NCBI RefSeq assembly: GCF_038561955.2
Contig: NZ_CP138333.2
Coordinates: 2,356,001-2,420,000 of the forward strand
DNA from: Salinicoccus sp. Bachu38
GTDB taxonomy: Bacteria; Bacillota; Bacilli; Staphylococcales; Salinicoccaceae
Reading direction: 5' to 3'
DNA: 64,000 nt
The notes under the pieces are model-generated. The model did not search any database. It was not told the DNA's origin and was given only the letters and a program-made list of their open reading frames with translations. Positions 8,747 through 17,358 of the stretch are shown here, in pieces. Positions within the stretch are counted from its first letter, which is position 1, and each line of letters starts with the position of its first letter. The translations under genes were made by a program, and so were the position numbers.

Positions 8747-9325
8747 ATGAGTTTAAGAAAAGTTGTATTTGTCATGATGAGCCTGCTCATGTTCTCATCC
8801 CTGTTTTTCGAACCTGTAAAGACTTTCGCGACCACCAAAAGTTTCTCAAGCCCTCCCCAGACCATCAGCCATAGCGATGAAAAGGAACGCGCTCTGGACC
8901 AGAGCATCTATATCGACCTCGAGAATAGGACGGCTTCACTCGATAGGGCAAAAGCACTCCAAGGCTATGCGTTTACGGAGAAGGAACTTCAGATTGTTGA
9001 AGACAGACTGGGCAGCCTGACTGACGAAGAAGTACAACTGATGATTGAAGAAGCAAGTCCGGTCAGTGAAGACGAAGTGACAACCATGGTAGCACCGGTA
9101 ATCGTATGGGGTGGTGTCGCCATACTCGGGATATTTACAGGCGCCGCACTTTATTTCTCATCAAAATACATGACACATGTGGAAAAACAGAACTTGATCA
9201 ACAGATGCTATGATATGGGTGGCACACCATCATTGGATAGCGGTGACACTGGCGGCATGGGCGGTGCACCTAAGAAGGCCTGGTGGAAAATCTCCAATAC
9301 GTATACATTTGAATGTGTAAAATAG
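8747..9325 (+). CDS. Unrecognised secreted or membrane-anchored two-cysteine protein
   Basis: I do not recognise this 192-residue protein. It has a Sec signal peptide (hydrophobic residues 6-21, likely cleavage after A28 in KTFA-TT). A charged, acidic middle follows (about 45-112, with YIDLENRTASLDRAKA and LTDEEVQLMIEE). One strong hydrophobic segment lies at about 113-138 (VAPVIVWGGVAILGIFTGAA), and the C-terminal tail of about 50 residues contains the only two cysteines, C154 and C190, which could form a disulfide. The layout of leader, acidic pro-region and hydrophobic C-terminal part recalls precursors of secreted peptide toxins such as SdpC, but no homology is claimed. The ATG at 8747 follows AAGGAG; a TTG three bases earlier is also possible. 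A 30-codon membrane peptide gene follows after 20 bases. Confidence 0.7.
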   Translation: MSLRKVVFVMMSLLMFSSLFFEPVKTFATTKSFSSPPQTISHSDEKERALDQSIYIDLENRTASLDRAKALQGYAFTEKELQIVEDRLGSLTDEEVQLMIEEASPVSEDEVTTMVAPVIVWGGVAILGIFTGAALYFSSKYMTHVEKQNLINRCYDMGGTPSLDSGDTGGMGGAPKKAWWKISNTYTFECVK

Positions 9326-9345
9326 AAGAATGAAGAGGTGATATA

Positions 9346-9438
9346 ATGGATCTGCTCGATATATTCATGTGGGTCATAATACTCGTCATCGTCGTCAGCA
9401 TCGGCATGATGGTCTATTCGACGGTAAAAGGAAAATAA
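9346..9438 (+). CDS. 30-residue single-span membrane peptide
   Basis: A short gene with a good GAGGTG site seven bases before its ATG. The product begins MDLLDIFMWVIILVIV, is almost entirely one hydrophobic helix (about residues 6-24), and ends in a basic tail (STVKGK). It lies 20 bases after the secreted-protein gene and before a strong terminator, so the two form one transcript. Small hydrophobic partners of this kind can be immunity peptides, regulators or toxins; nothing in the sequence decides between these. It is too short for routine gene callers. Confidence 0.6.
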   Translation: MDLLDIFMWVIILVIVVSIGMMVYSTVKGK

Positions 9439-9443
9439 CGATG

Positions 9444-9480
9444 AAAGGGAGCATACCAGTCTGGTATGCTCCCTTCTTCA
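9444..9480 (+). terminator. Terminator of the secreted-protein operon
   Basis: AGGGAGCATACCA (9446-9458) pairs with TGGTATGCTCCCT (9462-9474) around a 3-base loop, followed by TCTTC. The stem is strong; the T run is short. Confidence 0.8.
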
Positions 9481-9604
9481 CTCCGTCGTCTATCCGGCCT
9501 GAAAACTCAGGAAAATATATAGCATTCTACAAAAATGCCTGCATGATTCCAGTCCTCTCTCCTTGACTGGATCATCGAAAGGCCAGAGGGAAGGAGTATT
9601 CTTC

Positions 9605-10696
9605 TTACTCGGCAATCCTAACGACTGGTTTAATCGTGTCACCAACCTTTGAATCTTCGAATGCCTGGTTGATATCTTCGAAATCATAGAACTTCACCAA
9701 TTTATCAAACGGGAATTTTCCTTCTTTGTAGTATTGCACAAGGCGTGGAATGTGAATTTGTGGTACCGAGTCGCCTTGCACTGTTCCAACTACATGTTTT
9801 CCCTCCATCAAGATATCATCTGTGAAGTTGATCGTAACGTCGCCACCCATGCCGACAACCGATACCGTGCCAGATACCCGTAACGCATGAATGGATTGTT
9901 TGATGACTGGTGTCGCTCCAGTTGTCTCGATGGCATAGTGGACACCGCCATCCGTAATTTCTTTAATCTCTTTTACTACGTCCACTTCTTTTCCGTTCAA
10001 CGTATGTGTTGCACCCAATTCTTTTGCCAGCTCCAATCGGCTTTCATGAAGATCCACAACGATGATGTGTTTCAGCCCCATGATTTTAGCCGCCATGACC
10101 GCACTTAAACCAACTGCACCGCCGCCATAGATGGCAATCGATGTGCCCGGTTCAGGACGCAAGCTGTTCATGACAGTTCCACTGCCTGTCTGGATGCCGC
10201 AGCCTAATGGACCCAATAATGCCAAATCAACCTCTTTGTCCACTTTGACGACATTGTTTTTATTGGCAACAGAGTATGTTGCGAAAGACGATTGCCCAAA
10301 GAATGTGGAAACCGGGTCTTCATGTTGATGAATCCGATTGGAACCATCTTTTGCCTTCCCGCCAAAGTTAAGTTCCACTGTCCGTTCACATAAATTCTGA
10401 TGGCCAGTCAAACATTGGCTGCATTCGCCACAATACGAATACGACAGAACCACATGATCACCCGGTTCAACATTTGTTACACTGGCGCCCACTTTTTCAA
10501 TGATTCCTGCACCTTCGTGTCCTAAAACTGCCGGGAATGGAGCGCCTCTTCCATTGATTGATTCCGCGTCAGTATGGCATACACCTGTCGCTACGATCTT
10601 AATCAATACTTCATCGGCTTTCGGCTCCATCAATTCCACTTCTTCGAGCTGTAATGCTTCCTTGGTTTCATGTGCAACTGCTGCTGTAATCTTCAT
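9605..10696 (-). CDS. Zinc-dependent NAD(P) alcohol dehydrogenase (aryl-alcohol dehydrogenase type)
   Basis: A 363-residue medium-chain dehydrogenase. Catalytic zinc ligands are C40 in TGVCHTD and H60/E61 in LGHEGAG, with a third Cys in LLGPLGCGIQTG. The structural zinc lobe is complete (C89, C92, C95, C103 in CGECSQCLTGHQNLC). The nucleotide-binding turn is YGGGAVGLSAVMAAK. The SGTVMNSLRPEPGTS segment resembles aryl or benzyl alcohol dehydrogenases. It would oxidise an alcohol to an aldehyde; the substrate is uncertain. It is a single leftward gene with an RBS close before its ATG. Its codon use looks more AT-rich than the flanking operons, as does the rest of 9.6-13.2 kb. Confidence 0.85.
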   Translation of the reverse strand: MKITAAVAHETKEALQLEEVELMEPKADEVLIKIVATGVCHTDAESINGRGAPFPAVLGHEGAGIIEKVGASVTNVEPGDHVVLSYSYCGECSQCLTGHQNLCERTVELNFGGKAKDGSNRIHQHEDPVSTFFGQSSFATYSVANKNNVVKVDKEVDLALLGPLGCGIQTGSGTVMNSLRPEPGTSIAIYGGGAVGLSAVMAAKIMGLKHIIVVDLHESRLELAKELGATHTLNGKEVDVVKEIKEITDGGVHYAIETTGATPVIKQSIHALRVSGTVSVVGMGGDVTINFTDDILMEGKHVVGTVQGDSVPQIHIPRLVQYYKEGKFPFDKLVKFYDFEDINQAFEDSKVGDTIKPVVRIAE

Positions 10697-10818
10697 AAAA
10701 ACCCTCCTATAAAATTAGAACATTTTAAAACTGCAACTGGTTCATCCCGGTTTCATTGTAATTGCATCTCCATTATTTCCACTTGGCCGTGAAAGTGTCT
10801 GGACACTTCAACTCTCCT

Positions 10819-11106
10819 CTAGCGTTTGTTTCTTTCGTCCACGTAACCTTTTTTGACAATCAATGGATTTTCTACGAAATGAATCCTTTTCATTATTTTT
10901 TTGATGACTATCGGGAAAAAGTAGGCACCAAAAAACGCACAGAAGAATGCTTGCAGCCAAGTTTTTCCCCATACATATACAAATTTTCCTGTATAGCCTG
11001 TACTCAGCGAGACTAATATAAAGGTGATGAAAACTGACATGGATAACGCCATTAGAAAGGCGAAAATGATATTTCGGTATTTGATGTCAACCTTTATTGA
11101 GAGCAC
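10819..11106 (-). CDS. DUF2798-like small membrane protein
   Basis: A 95-residue protein with two hydrophobic helices: IIFAFLMALSMSVFITFILV (about residues 13-32) and AFFCAFFGAYFFPIVIKKIM (about 53-72). The pattern of two spans with an intervening WLQAF segment fits DUF2798. The function of the family is unknown. The start appears to be GTG at 11106, directly after GGAGGGGGAGG; no ATG is available nearby. It is divergent from the LysR gene, with which it shares a 140-base AT-rich promoter region. Confidence 0.65.
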   Translation of the reverse strand: MLSIKVDIKYRNIIFAFLMALSMSVFITFILVSLSTGYTGKFVYVWGKTWLQAFFCAFFGAYFFPIVIKKIMKRIHFVENPLIVKKGYVDERNKR

Positions 11107-11250
11107 CTCCCCCTCCGGTTGTCAGACAGTTTCTTATCCGACAACGACTTTGCTTTATATAGTATTCTATTTTAACATCAGTATATAAATAAATATAAGG
11201 AATGTTTATAATAGTACTATAAGTAATCCTAATGAAAGAGGATGAAAACA

Positions 11251-12117
11251 ATGAATTCTTATCACGCCTTCATCAAAGCCCTCGAAACAGGGAGCTTTAC
11301 AAAAGCAGCGGATGAGCTGGGCTACACTCAATCGGCTATAAGCCAGATGATAAATTCCTTGGAAAAAGAACTATCAACAACCCTCATTTTGCGTTCTCGC
11401 AAAGGAATTACATTAACACCTGACGGCAAAGAATTTTTGCCTTATATTAGAAGTATTTATAATTCCCAGCGTGAACTTGCGGAAAAATCGAAAGAAATGG
11501 AGGGATTACAGGAGCGTCTTATTCGAATCGGCGCTTTTTCAAGTGTATCTTGCCACTGGCTCCCCCCTCTGATTAAGGAGTTTAAACAGCAGTACCCGAC
11601 TGTCCGTTTCGAATTGAAACAGGGGAACTACACGGAAAATGCCGAATGGATCAAGGAAGGCGTGGTGGATTTCGGTTTTACGGATTTCCAATCCATGCCA
11701 AACCTGACGTCCATTCCTCTGCAAGAAGACGAAATGCTCGTCATATTGCCACCAACACACCCGTTGAGCAAAGAGGAGCGCGTCCCGATGGAAAAACTGG
11801 CAAAAGAACCCTACATCCTTTTGGATGAAGGCACTGCCGGCAATCTTTTATCGGCCTTTCAAAGGAGCAACTTTGAGCCTGATATTGAATACCGGGTGTT
11901 TGACCCCTATACAATCATTTCCATGGTAGAGCAAGGGCTGGGCATATCAATCCTGCCCAAGCTTCTTTTGACGAATAATCCATATGATGTTTCAGCCAGA
12001 AAAATCTCTCCATCCTTTGTTCGGACAATCAGCCTGTCCTATAAAGACAAAAGGGTCCTTCCAATAGCGAGCAGATATTTCATTGATTTCATCATTGAAA
12101 GATACAGGGATATTTGA
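11251..12117 (+). CDS. LysR-family transcriptional regulator
   Basis: A 288-residue regulator. The N-terminal winged helix-turn-helix is clear (SFTKAADELGYTQSAISQMI, about residues 15-34, then LEKELSTTLILRSRKGITLT). The remainder is a periplasmic-binding-type effector domain with PLSKEERVPMEKLAKEPYI. The second of two close ATGs (11251) was chosen because AAAGAGG lies nine bases before it. It is divergent from the DUF2798 gene and upstream, on the same strand, of the quinone-oxidoreductase-like gene, so it may control either side. The inducer is unknown. A TAGTACTA palindrome lies in the promoter region. Confidence 0.88.
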   Translation: MNSYHAFIKALETGSFTKAADELGYTQSAISQMINSLEKELSTTLILRSRKGITLTPDGKEFLPYIRSIYNSQRELAEKSKEMEGLQERLIRIGAFSSVSCHWLPPLIKEFKQQYPTVRFELKQGNYTENAEWIKEGVVDFGFTDFQSMPNLTSIPLQEDEMLVILPPTHPLSKEERVPMEKLAKEPYILLDEGTAGNLLSAFQRSNFEPDIEYRVFDPYTIISMVEQGLGISILPKLLLTNNPYDVSARKISPSFVRTISLSYKDKRVLPIASRYFIDFIIERYRDI

Positions 12118-12203
12118 GGAAGTTTATAGATTCGGGAGCGCTCTATTGAGTACGATGACGATGTGGATATTTTCGAATCCCACAATTGAGGAGGACGTTC
12201 AAT

Positions 12204-13175
12204 ATGAAAGCAGTTGTACTGGAAAACCCCTGCTCAGCGCAGGAGTTGCACATCAGTGAGATACCTGTACCGAAGGTCAGACCAGGCTGGGTGCTCGTTA
12301 AAATAAAAGCATTTGGCATTAACCGGTCTGAAATATTCACCAGGCAAGGGGATTCTCCCTCTGTCAGACTTCCCCGGATTATAGGAATAGAATGTGTTGG
12401 AGAAATTGCCGATCCATCTGACAGCTTCTTTTTAGAAGGACAACGGGTAGTTTCTTTGATGGGCGGCCTGGGCCGTGAATTTGATGGCAGTTACGCAGAG
12501 TATGCGCTGATTCCCGCTACCCAAGTTTATCCTGTGAAAAATGATATGGACTGGGAGACTTTAGCAGCTGTACCTGAAATGTATTACACGGCTTATGCAT
12601 CGACGATCGACGTCCTGGATTTAAAAGAAGATGACGTCCTATTGATACGTGGGGGCACAAGTTCAGTGGGACTGGCTGCACTACAGCTCGCAAAAAGCAT
12701 AGGAGCAACCGTTGTTTCCACTTCCCGAAGCAAAAGTAAATTTGATTTGCTTAAGCAACATGGTGCTGATTTTGTAGTGACGGACGATGAACATATAAAT
12801 GCTCAGCTTCATTCCATTTTTCCCAACGGTGTGGATAAAGTGTTGGAACTGGTTGGCACAGCCACTTTGAAGAGTTCCTTAAGCATGCTGGCTGAAAAGG
12901 GAATTCTATGCATGACTGGAATATTGGGCGGGGAATGGGTGATGGAAAACTTCGAACCTATGGTAGACATTCCTTCAGGAAGATATTTCACACAGTTTGA
13001 TAGCGGGGCGAACTTCAAGGAAAGACTGCTTACAGATTTATTTGATCACATTGCTCGATATGATATTGAAGTCCCTATTGCCCAGGTGTTTACACTCAAT
13101 GACATTCGCCAGGCCCATCTACTAATGGAGAGCAATCGTGCAAATGGAAAAATTGTTGTCATCAATCCGGAATAG
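12204..13175 (+). CDS. Zinc-less medium-chain dehydrogenase (quinone oxidoreductase-like)
   Basis: A 323-residue MDR protein that lacks the zinc-binding Cys/His set. It begins MKAVVLENPCSAQELHISEI, has GINRSEIFTRQGDSPSVRLP and RIIGIECVGEI in place of the zinc site, and the NADPH-binding segment RGGTSSVGLAALQLAKSIGA, as in NADPH:quinone oxidoreductases. It reduces a quinone, enone or similar acceptor. The ATG at 12204 follows GAGGAGG with 9 bases of spacing; an upstream TTG in frame lies before this site and was rejected. It sits 86 bases after the LysR gene and is plausibly its target. Confidence 0.85.
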   Translation: MKAVVLENPCSAQELHISEIPVPKVRPGWVLVKIKAFGINRSEIFTRQGDSPSVRLPRIIGIECVGEIADPSDSFFLEGQRVVSLMGGLGREFDGSYAEYALIPATQVYPVKNDMDWETLAAVPEMYYTAYASTIDVLDLKEDDVLLIRGGTSSVGLAALQLAKSIGATVVSTSRSKSKFDLLKQHGADFVVTDDEHINAQLHSIFPNGVDKVLELVGTATLKSSLSMLAEKGILCMTGILGGEWVMENFEPMVDIPSGRYFTQFDSGANFKERLLTDLFDHIARYDIEVPIAQVFTLNDIRQAHLLMESNRANGKIVVINPE

Positions 13176-13236
13176 AAGCTAAGGCTCAGATGATGGAAAA
13201 GATAGTGGATAGGCATTCATGAACTTCAAGGGAAAA

Positions 13237-13282
13237 TAAACAAAGCGTGAGAACGGCCATATGCCTGTTCTCACGCTTTGTG
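13237..13282 (-). terminator. Terminator of the leftward MOSC gene
   Basis: CAAAGCGTGAGAAC (13241-13254) pairs perfectly with GTTCTCACGCTTTG (13267-13280) around a 12-base loop. The leftward strand then reads TTTATTTTC. It may also stop rightward transcription from the dehydrogenase gene. Confidence 0.8.
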
Positions 13283-13283
13283 G

Positions 13284-13988
13284 CTACCTGTTCGGTCCGA
13301 ACACGCGCGGCTCACTGCTGCCTTCCCTGCCCTGCAGACGCTTGTTGAGCGTCTTTTTCCAGTTGTCGGCAAGATATCTGCACTCGCTGAGACTTTCGGC
13401 GAGGCCGATGTTGCCGGTCTGGTTGTACATGACTTCGTTGCAGGCCTCGATTGTCCATCCTGGGCATGGGTGGTCGACCATCTCGAATGCATCCCCCGCC
13501 TGGACATGCCCTTCCTTGAGCACTCTGAAGTACCAGCCGGTACGCCCGGTCTTCTGGATCCTCAGGGCAAGGTCGATGACCTTGTGGCGGCGGGCGGGTT
13601 TCCAGCATGGCCGTCTCGGCTGGGAGACCTGGACGATTGCTTCTCCGATCTTGAATGTATCCCCGAGACATATATTGGATTCATCCATACCCAGGACGGC
13701 GAAGTTCTCCCCGTTTCCACCGACTGGAATGTCTGCATGGAGTTCACGCTTCCATTCTTCATAATGTCTGACCGGATAGACGAAAACCGCCTTCTCGGGT
13801 CCGCCATGGTTCTTCCTGTCGGCCACTTCGTCGCCTTTAAAGCCCGTCTTGGTCAGATAGACGGAACCTTCCGCCGGCTCCTTGAAGATGCCACTCTCCC
13901 ATTCCTGATCCATCTTGTTCTCCGCATCACTGTGTCCAGCCTTTTTGACTTTGCCGGTGAACAGCCTATATATTTTCCGATGTTCCAT
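13284..13988 (-). CDS. MOSC-domain protein (YiiM-like)
   Basis: A 234-residue protein with the MOSC fold associated with molybdenum-cofactor sulfur handling and reductase systems. Visible motifs are KTGFKGDEVADRKNHGGPEK near residue 50, IPVGGNGENFAVLGMDE, and the conserved cysteine in QPRRPCWKPARRH (about residue 128), typical of the YiiM group, followed by a C-terminal three-helix extension. YiiM proteins reduce N-hydroxylated compounds such as 6-hydroxylaminopurine using Moco. It lies 17 bases downstream of the small unknown gene at 14006-14242, so the two may be co-transcribed. Confidence 0.85.
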   Translation of the reverse strand: MEHRKIYRLFTGKVKKAGHSDAENKMDQEWESGIFKEPAEGSVYLTKTGFKGDEVADRKNHGGPEKAVFVYPVRHYEEWKRELHADIPVGGNGENFAVLGMDESNICLGDTFKIGEAIVQVSQPRRPCWKPARRHKVIDLALRIQKTGRTGWYFRVLKEGHVQAGDAFEMVDHPCPGWTIEACNEVMYNQTGNIGLAESLSECRYLADNWKKTLNKRLQGREGSSEPRVFGPNR

Positions 13989-14005
13989 CTGACTCCCCCT
14001 CGTTT

Positions 14006-14242
14006 CTATTCGGTCTTCAACCGCCCAGCTTTAATATGCACGTCGATGATGGCATCGATATCGATCATTCTGACGATGCTGGTCAAATCCAGATGCATAT
14101 AGATCCCGTCATACATGCTTTCAAACAGCAGTCCATTTTCATAAAGATTCTTGCTTGGCTCCGTAGATGCCCAAAACGGAAATGAATCTTCCTTCATCTT
14201 ATGGATTAGCTGCTGTTCCGCTTCATTCAGGACAGACGCCAT
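14006..14242 (-). CDS. Unrecognised 78-residue protein, possibly the 3' part of a frameshifted gene
   Basis: The product is soluble and mixed in charge, beginning MASVLNEAEQQLIHKMKEDS and ending in DAIIDVHIKAGRLKTE; I do not recognise a family. Its ATG has no good ribosome binding site. It overlaps the end of a 36-codon frame (14227-14337) that does have one. Reading backward from the ATG, the bases spell KVAA, so that a one-base shift would join LKDKEK to VAAMASVLNEAEQQL as a continuous amphipathic helix. This may therefore be translationally coupled to the short frame, or be the rest of one gene of about 110 residues. Confidence 0.5.
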   Translation of the reverse strand: MASVLNEAEQQLIHKMKEDSFPFWASTEPSKNLYENGLLFESMYDGIYMHLDLTSIVRMIDIDAIIDVHIKAGRLKTE

Positions 14243-14337
14243 CGCTGCAACTTTTCCTTGTCCTTCAGATTCGCGACATGCATTTTTTCAATGTCTTTGT
14301 TTTCCATAAACATGCGATAAAACTTGTCGATGTTCAT
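14227..14337 (-). CDS. 36-residue frame overlapping the next gene, possible 5' part of it
   Basis: ATG at 14337 with a modest GAGTGA site encodes a charged peptide starting MNIDKFYRMFMENKDIEK and ending KDKEKLQRWRLS. The last 16 bases overlap the following frame in another register. It looks either like a small leader gene coupled to the downstream product or like the N-terminal part of a single protein split by a one-base change near 14245-14250. Confidence 0.4.
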   Translation of the reverse strand: MNIDKFYRMFMENKDIEKMHVANLKDKEKLQRWRLS

Positions 14338-14452
14338 TGAATCACTCTATTCATTAAGAAAGTTGGTCTTTGAACTCCGTCAGCGTCCGGGCTTTCCAGG
14401 TCATTACTCTCCTTTTATAATATCACTTACTTCAATAAATCAAAGTGATATT

Positions 14453-15859
14453 CTACCAATAGAGAAATAGTGAAAGTATCGCTATGCCTGTCATGATCAG
14501 ACTTGCACAAAGACCGATAAAGAATTGATCTTTGCTGCTCACCACTCCAGTTTGAAATGCGAGATAAACAGTAGGCGTATGGATGGGGAGGATGAGCATA
14601 CTCCCTATAATCACAAATACCAGCAGCGAAAGCTGAAGGTCACCAACCCCAATCAGATCAGCATATGAAATTACTATAGGAAAAATAACAATGATTGCAG
14701 AGGAAGGCACGATAAAGAAAAATCTGAGTATGAAGATGATTAAAGAAAATAATATGACTTTGATTAAAATGCTTGTGTCTTCAGGTACTGCAAGCATCAA
14801 TACTCTGGCCATGGCATCAGCTGTTCCATTTTCAGCCAGTAATATCCCCAATGAAAAAGACGTGCCGAGAAGCAGGAAATTTTCCCAGTCGAAACCCCGG
14901 ATCATTTCGCTGGTTACAAGATTCAATTTGGGTAATGAAAAAACGACAATCAGCAGCAGGGGTGGAAGCAGTAACGGTACGGTGTCCTGATCAAACAGGA
15001 TCCAAGCCAGAATCATCATGGCAAAACCAATCAATACAGCCCAAAACCTTTTTGTATATTCCACCTCTATGGTTTCAACCTTGTCATTTTTGCTCAAGTC
15101 AGTTGAAACCCTGTCTTTCCCGGCATGTTTCAAATAAGCCAACATCATCATGATAATTAAAATCGATCCTATCCAGATTGGGGGGACAAGCAGCAGGAAC
15201 CATTCTGACCAGCCTATGTCCACAACGTCAAAGTCTCTTAAAAGCTGCACAGTGAGTACTGAAAATCCTCCCCCTGTAATCACAACCATCGTTCCTATCT
15301 GGTTTATCATGCCTATGACGAACATGCTGTATTTATGATATGTGCTATCATAAGAGAAGCCATACAACCTATTCAGACTGTCGACTAGAGGCTGAAGCAT
15401 TTTAAACCTCGCTATGGCCGAAGGAAGTATAATCGGCAACAGTAGAATGAGTATTGGCAATCCTATGATACTTTTGACTATGCTATCTTTGCTGAACTTC
15501 TTTATCATCCCGGCAATCGACTGATCCACACCCACTTTAACAAAAACTTTACTCAATATGGAAAGTGCGAATATAAAATAGAGGGCTGAAGAAAGAAACC
15601 CTTGAAATGCCTCTTCAACTGTTCCCACCAGACCAAAGGCGATCATTAAAGCAAGTATGAGCAGACTTCCGGCTCCCACAGGGAGGGGAGCCATTATCCA
15701 TATATACACAGCGACCATCAATAATACCAAGGTGAGTTGCTGCTGTTTTGTAAAAAAGGTCCCTCCCCCCGTATCAATAAACAATACGAGAGAAAGGACA
15801 CCAGCAATAATTATTAAAGGAATCACATTTTTTAGATGATTGGAGTAAATATCTTTCAT
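14453..15859 (-). CDS. SLC13/DASS-type permease
   Basis: A 468-residue, very hydrophobic protein with about twelve spans, including a PLPVGAGSLLILALMIAFGL segment and late SFSLGILLAENGTADA and FIVPSSAIIVIFPIVISYAD, resembling the two-fold Ser/Asn-rich motifs of divalent-anion:sodium symporters. Its likely cargo is a di- or tricarboxylate. It is the last gene of the leftward tricarboxylate locus, 3 bases after TctA. The RBS is AGAAGG before the ATG. A 10-base inverted repeat (14419-14428 / 14443-14452) directly after the stop may end transcription but lacks a good T run. Confidence 0.82.
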   Translation of the reverse strand: MKDIYSNHLKNVIPLIIIAGVLSLVLFIDTGGGTFFTKQQQLTLVLLMVAVYIWIMAPLPVGAGSLLILALMIAFGLVGTVEEAFQGFLSSALYFIFALSILSKVFVKVGVDQSIAGMIKKFSKDSIVKSIIGLPILILLLPIILPSAIARFKMLQPLVDSLNRLYGFSYDSTYHKYSMFVIGMINQIGTMVVITGGGFSVLTVQLLRDFDVVDIGWSEWFLLLVPPIWIGSILIIMMMLAYLKHAGKDRVSTDLSKNDKVETIEVEYTKRFWAVLIGFAMMILAWILFDQDTVPLLLPPLLLIVVFSLPKLNLVTSEMIRGFDWENFLLLGTSFSLGILLAENGTADAMARVLMLAVPEDTSILIKVILFSLIIFILRFFFIVPSSAIIVIFPIVISYADLIGVGDLQLSLLVFVIIGSMLILPIHTPTVYLAFQTGVVSSKDQFFIGLCASLIMTGIAILSLFLYW

Positions 15860-15862
15860 AAA

Positions 15863-17347
15863 TTATGCCTTCTTTTTCCTTAATTTTAACAGCGGGAAGA
15901 TAAAGGAAAGCACAGATAAAATAATCAACGTCAATGAAATCGGACTTTCCAAAAATATCATGAAGTTTCCATTTGAAATGGATAGGGACTGCCTGAACGA
16001 CTGTTCCAGCATCCCTCCCAGTATGAATGCCAATATGAAAGGGGGGGCTGGAAAAGCGAACAGTCTCATCAGAAATCCAAGAACGCCAAACAGTACCAGC
16101 ATATACAAGTCGAAAGTACTGAAACTGATAGCGTAGACACCGATCATACTGAACATGATGACCAAAGCAATCAGAAGCGGTCTGGGTATGTTCAATATTT
16201 TGGATATGTACGGAATCAGGGGCAGATTGAGCACAAGCAGAACAATGTTGCCCAGATACATGCTCGCAATGATACCCCAGAAAATTTCAGGACGTTCTAC
16301 CATCAGCAATGGCCCCGGTTGTACACCCAATACCAGAAATGCACCAAGCAGGACAGCTGTTGTACCTGATCCTGGAATCCCTAAGCTGAGCAGCGGAACG
16401 AAAGCACCGCTTGTCGCAGCGTTATTCGCTGTCTCTGGTGCTGCCAAGCCTTTGACGGACCCTTTTCCAAATTCTTCAGGCTTTTTGGCAATCTTCTTTT
16501 CCATGATGTATCCGATAAAAGATGCAATGGTTGCGCCTGCACCTGGAAGTACACCAAGAAAGAATCCGACAAACGATTGCCGACTCATCGGACCGCGCAT
16601 ATCTTTGAATTCTTCTTTTGTAATTCTAAGTGAGCCAACATTTTGCTTTTCGCTTAATGAATCATCATGTCTTGCTATGATCAGTTTGCCTACTTCCGCT
16701 ATTGCAAATAACCCAAGTGCGATGACAAGAAAATCTATACCTTCAAACAAATTAGCATTTCCAAAAGTAAACCTCTGTGTCCCTGTCTGTGGGTCAATTC
16801 CTATGGTCACTGCCATAAACCCGACTACGGCAGATATCAAGGCCTTTGTAGTAGAACCTTCAGACAGACTGGCTATAGCTGTCAACCCCAAGAGCATCAG
16901 TCCAAAGTAGGCGGGTGGACCAAAGGATATCGCCACACTTGCCAATGCAGGCGCCATAATCATAAGCAGGACCACACTTACTGTACCGCCGGTAAAGGAT
17001 GCGATGGCTGCAATTGCCAGAGCCTTACCCGCTTTTCCCTGCTGCGCCATCGGATAGCCATCGAAAGATGTCGCTACCGTTCCTGATATCCCAGGTGCAT
17101 TTAGCAGAATCGAAGACGTAGACCCACCAAATACTGCACCATAGTAAACCCCAGCCATCATGATAAGACCAGTGGAGGGATCCATACCGAATGTAATCGG
17201 AATCATTACTGCAATTGCACTGATCGGCCCCAATCCGGGTAGCATCCCGATGAACGTTCCGACCAATACACCAATCATGACAAACATGATTCCTTCCAAG
17301 CTGAAAGCTGTTTGGAAACCGGTCATAATTCCTTCTATTGAACCCAT
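15863..17347 (-). CDS. tctA: Tripartite tricarboxylate transporter, large permease TctA
   Basis: A 494-residue membrane protein with the hallmark TctA stretches GMLPGLGPISAIAVMIPITF near residue 35, GSTSSILLNAPGISGTVATS, GVLPGAGATIASFIGYIMEK and VPLLSLGIPGSGTTAVLLGA; the repeated GLG/GIPGS motifs are diagnostic. With TctB and TctC it imports citrate-like tricarboxylates or related acids using a membrane ion gradient. RBS AAGGAGGG. It lies 11 bases after TctB and 3 bases before the SLC13 gene. Confidence 0.93.
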   Translation of the reverse strand: MGSIEGIMTGFQTAFSLEGIMFVMIGVLVGTFIGMLPGLGPISAIAVMIPITFGMDPSTGLIMMAGVYYGAVFGGSTSSILLNAPGISGTVATSFDGYPMAQQGKAGKALAIAAIASFTGGTVSVVLLMIMAPALASVAISFGPPAYFGLMLLGLTAIASLSEGSTTKALISAVVGFMAVTIGIDPQTGTQRFTFGNANLFEGIDFLVIALGLFAIAEVGKLIIARHDDSLSEKQNVGSLRITKEEFKDMRGPMSRQSFVGFFLGVLPGAGATIASFIGYIMEKKIAKKPEEFGKGSVKGLAAPETANNAATSGAFVPLLSLGIPGSGTTAVLLGAFLVLGVQPGPLLMVERPEIFWGIIASMYLGNIVLLVLNLPLIPYISKILNIPRPLLIALVIMFSMIGVYAISFSTFDLYMLVLFGVLGFLMRLFAFPAPPFILAFILGGMLEQSFRQSLSISNGNFMIFLESPISLTLIILSVLSFIFPLLKLRKKKA

Positions 17348-17358
17348 TCAAACCCTCC

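Noticed and set aside
13278-14102. A 274-codon + frame opposite the MOSC gene
   Set aside because: The leftward frame contains clear MOSC motifs, and the + frame starts inside the terminator hairpin and has no recognisable content.
16155-16910. A 251-codon + frame opposite tctA
   Set aside because: tctA motifs are unambiguous on the other strand; no RBS or known domain in this frame.
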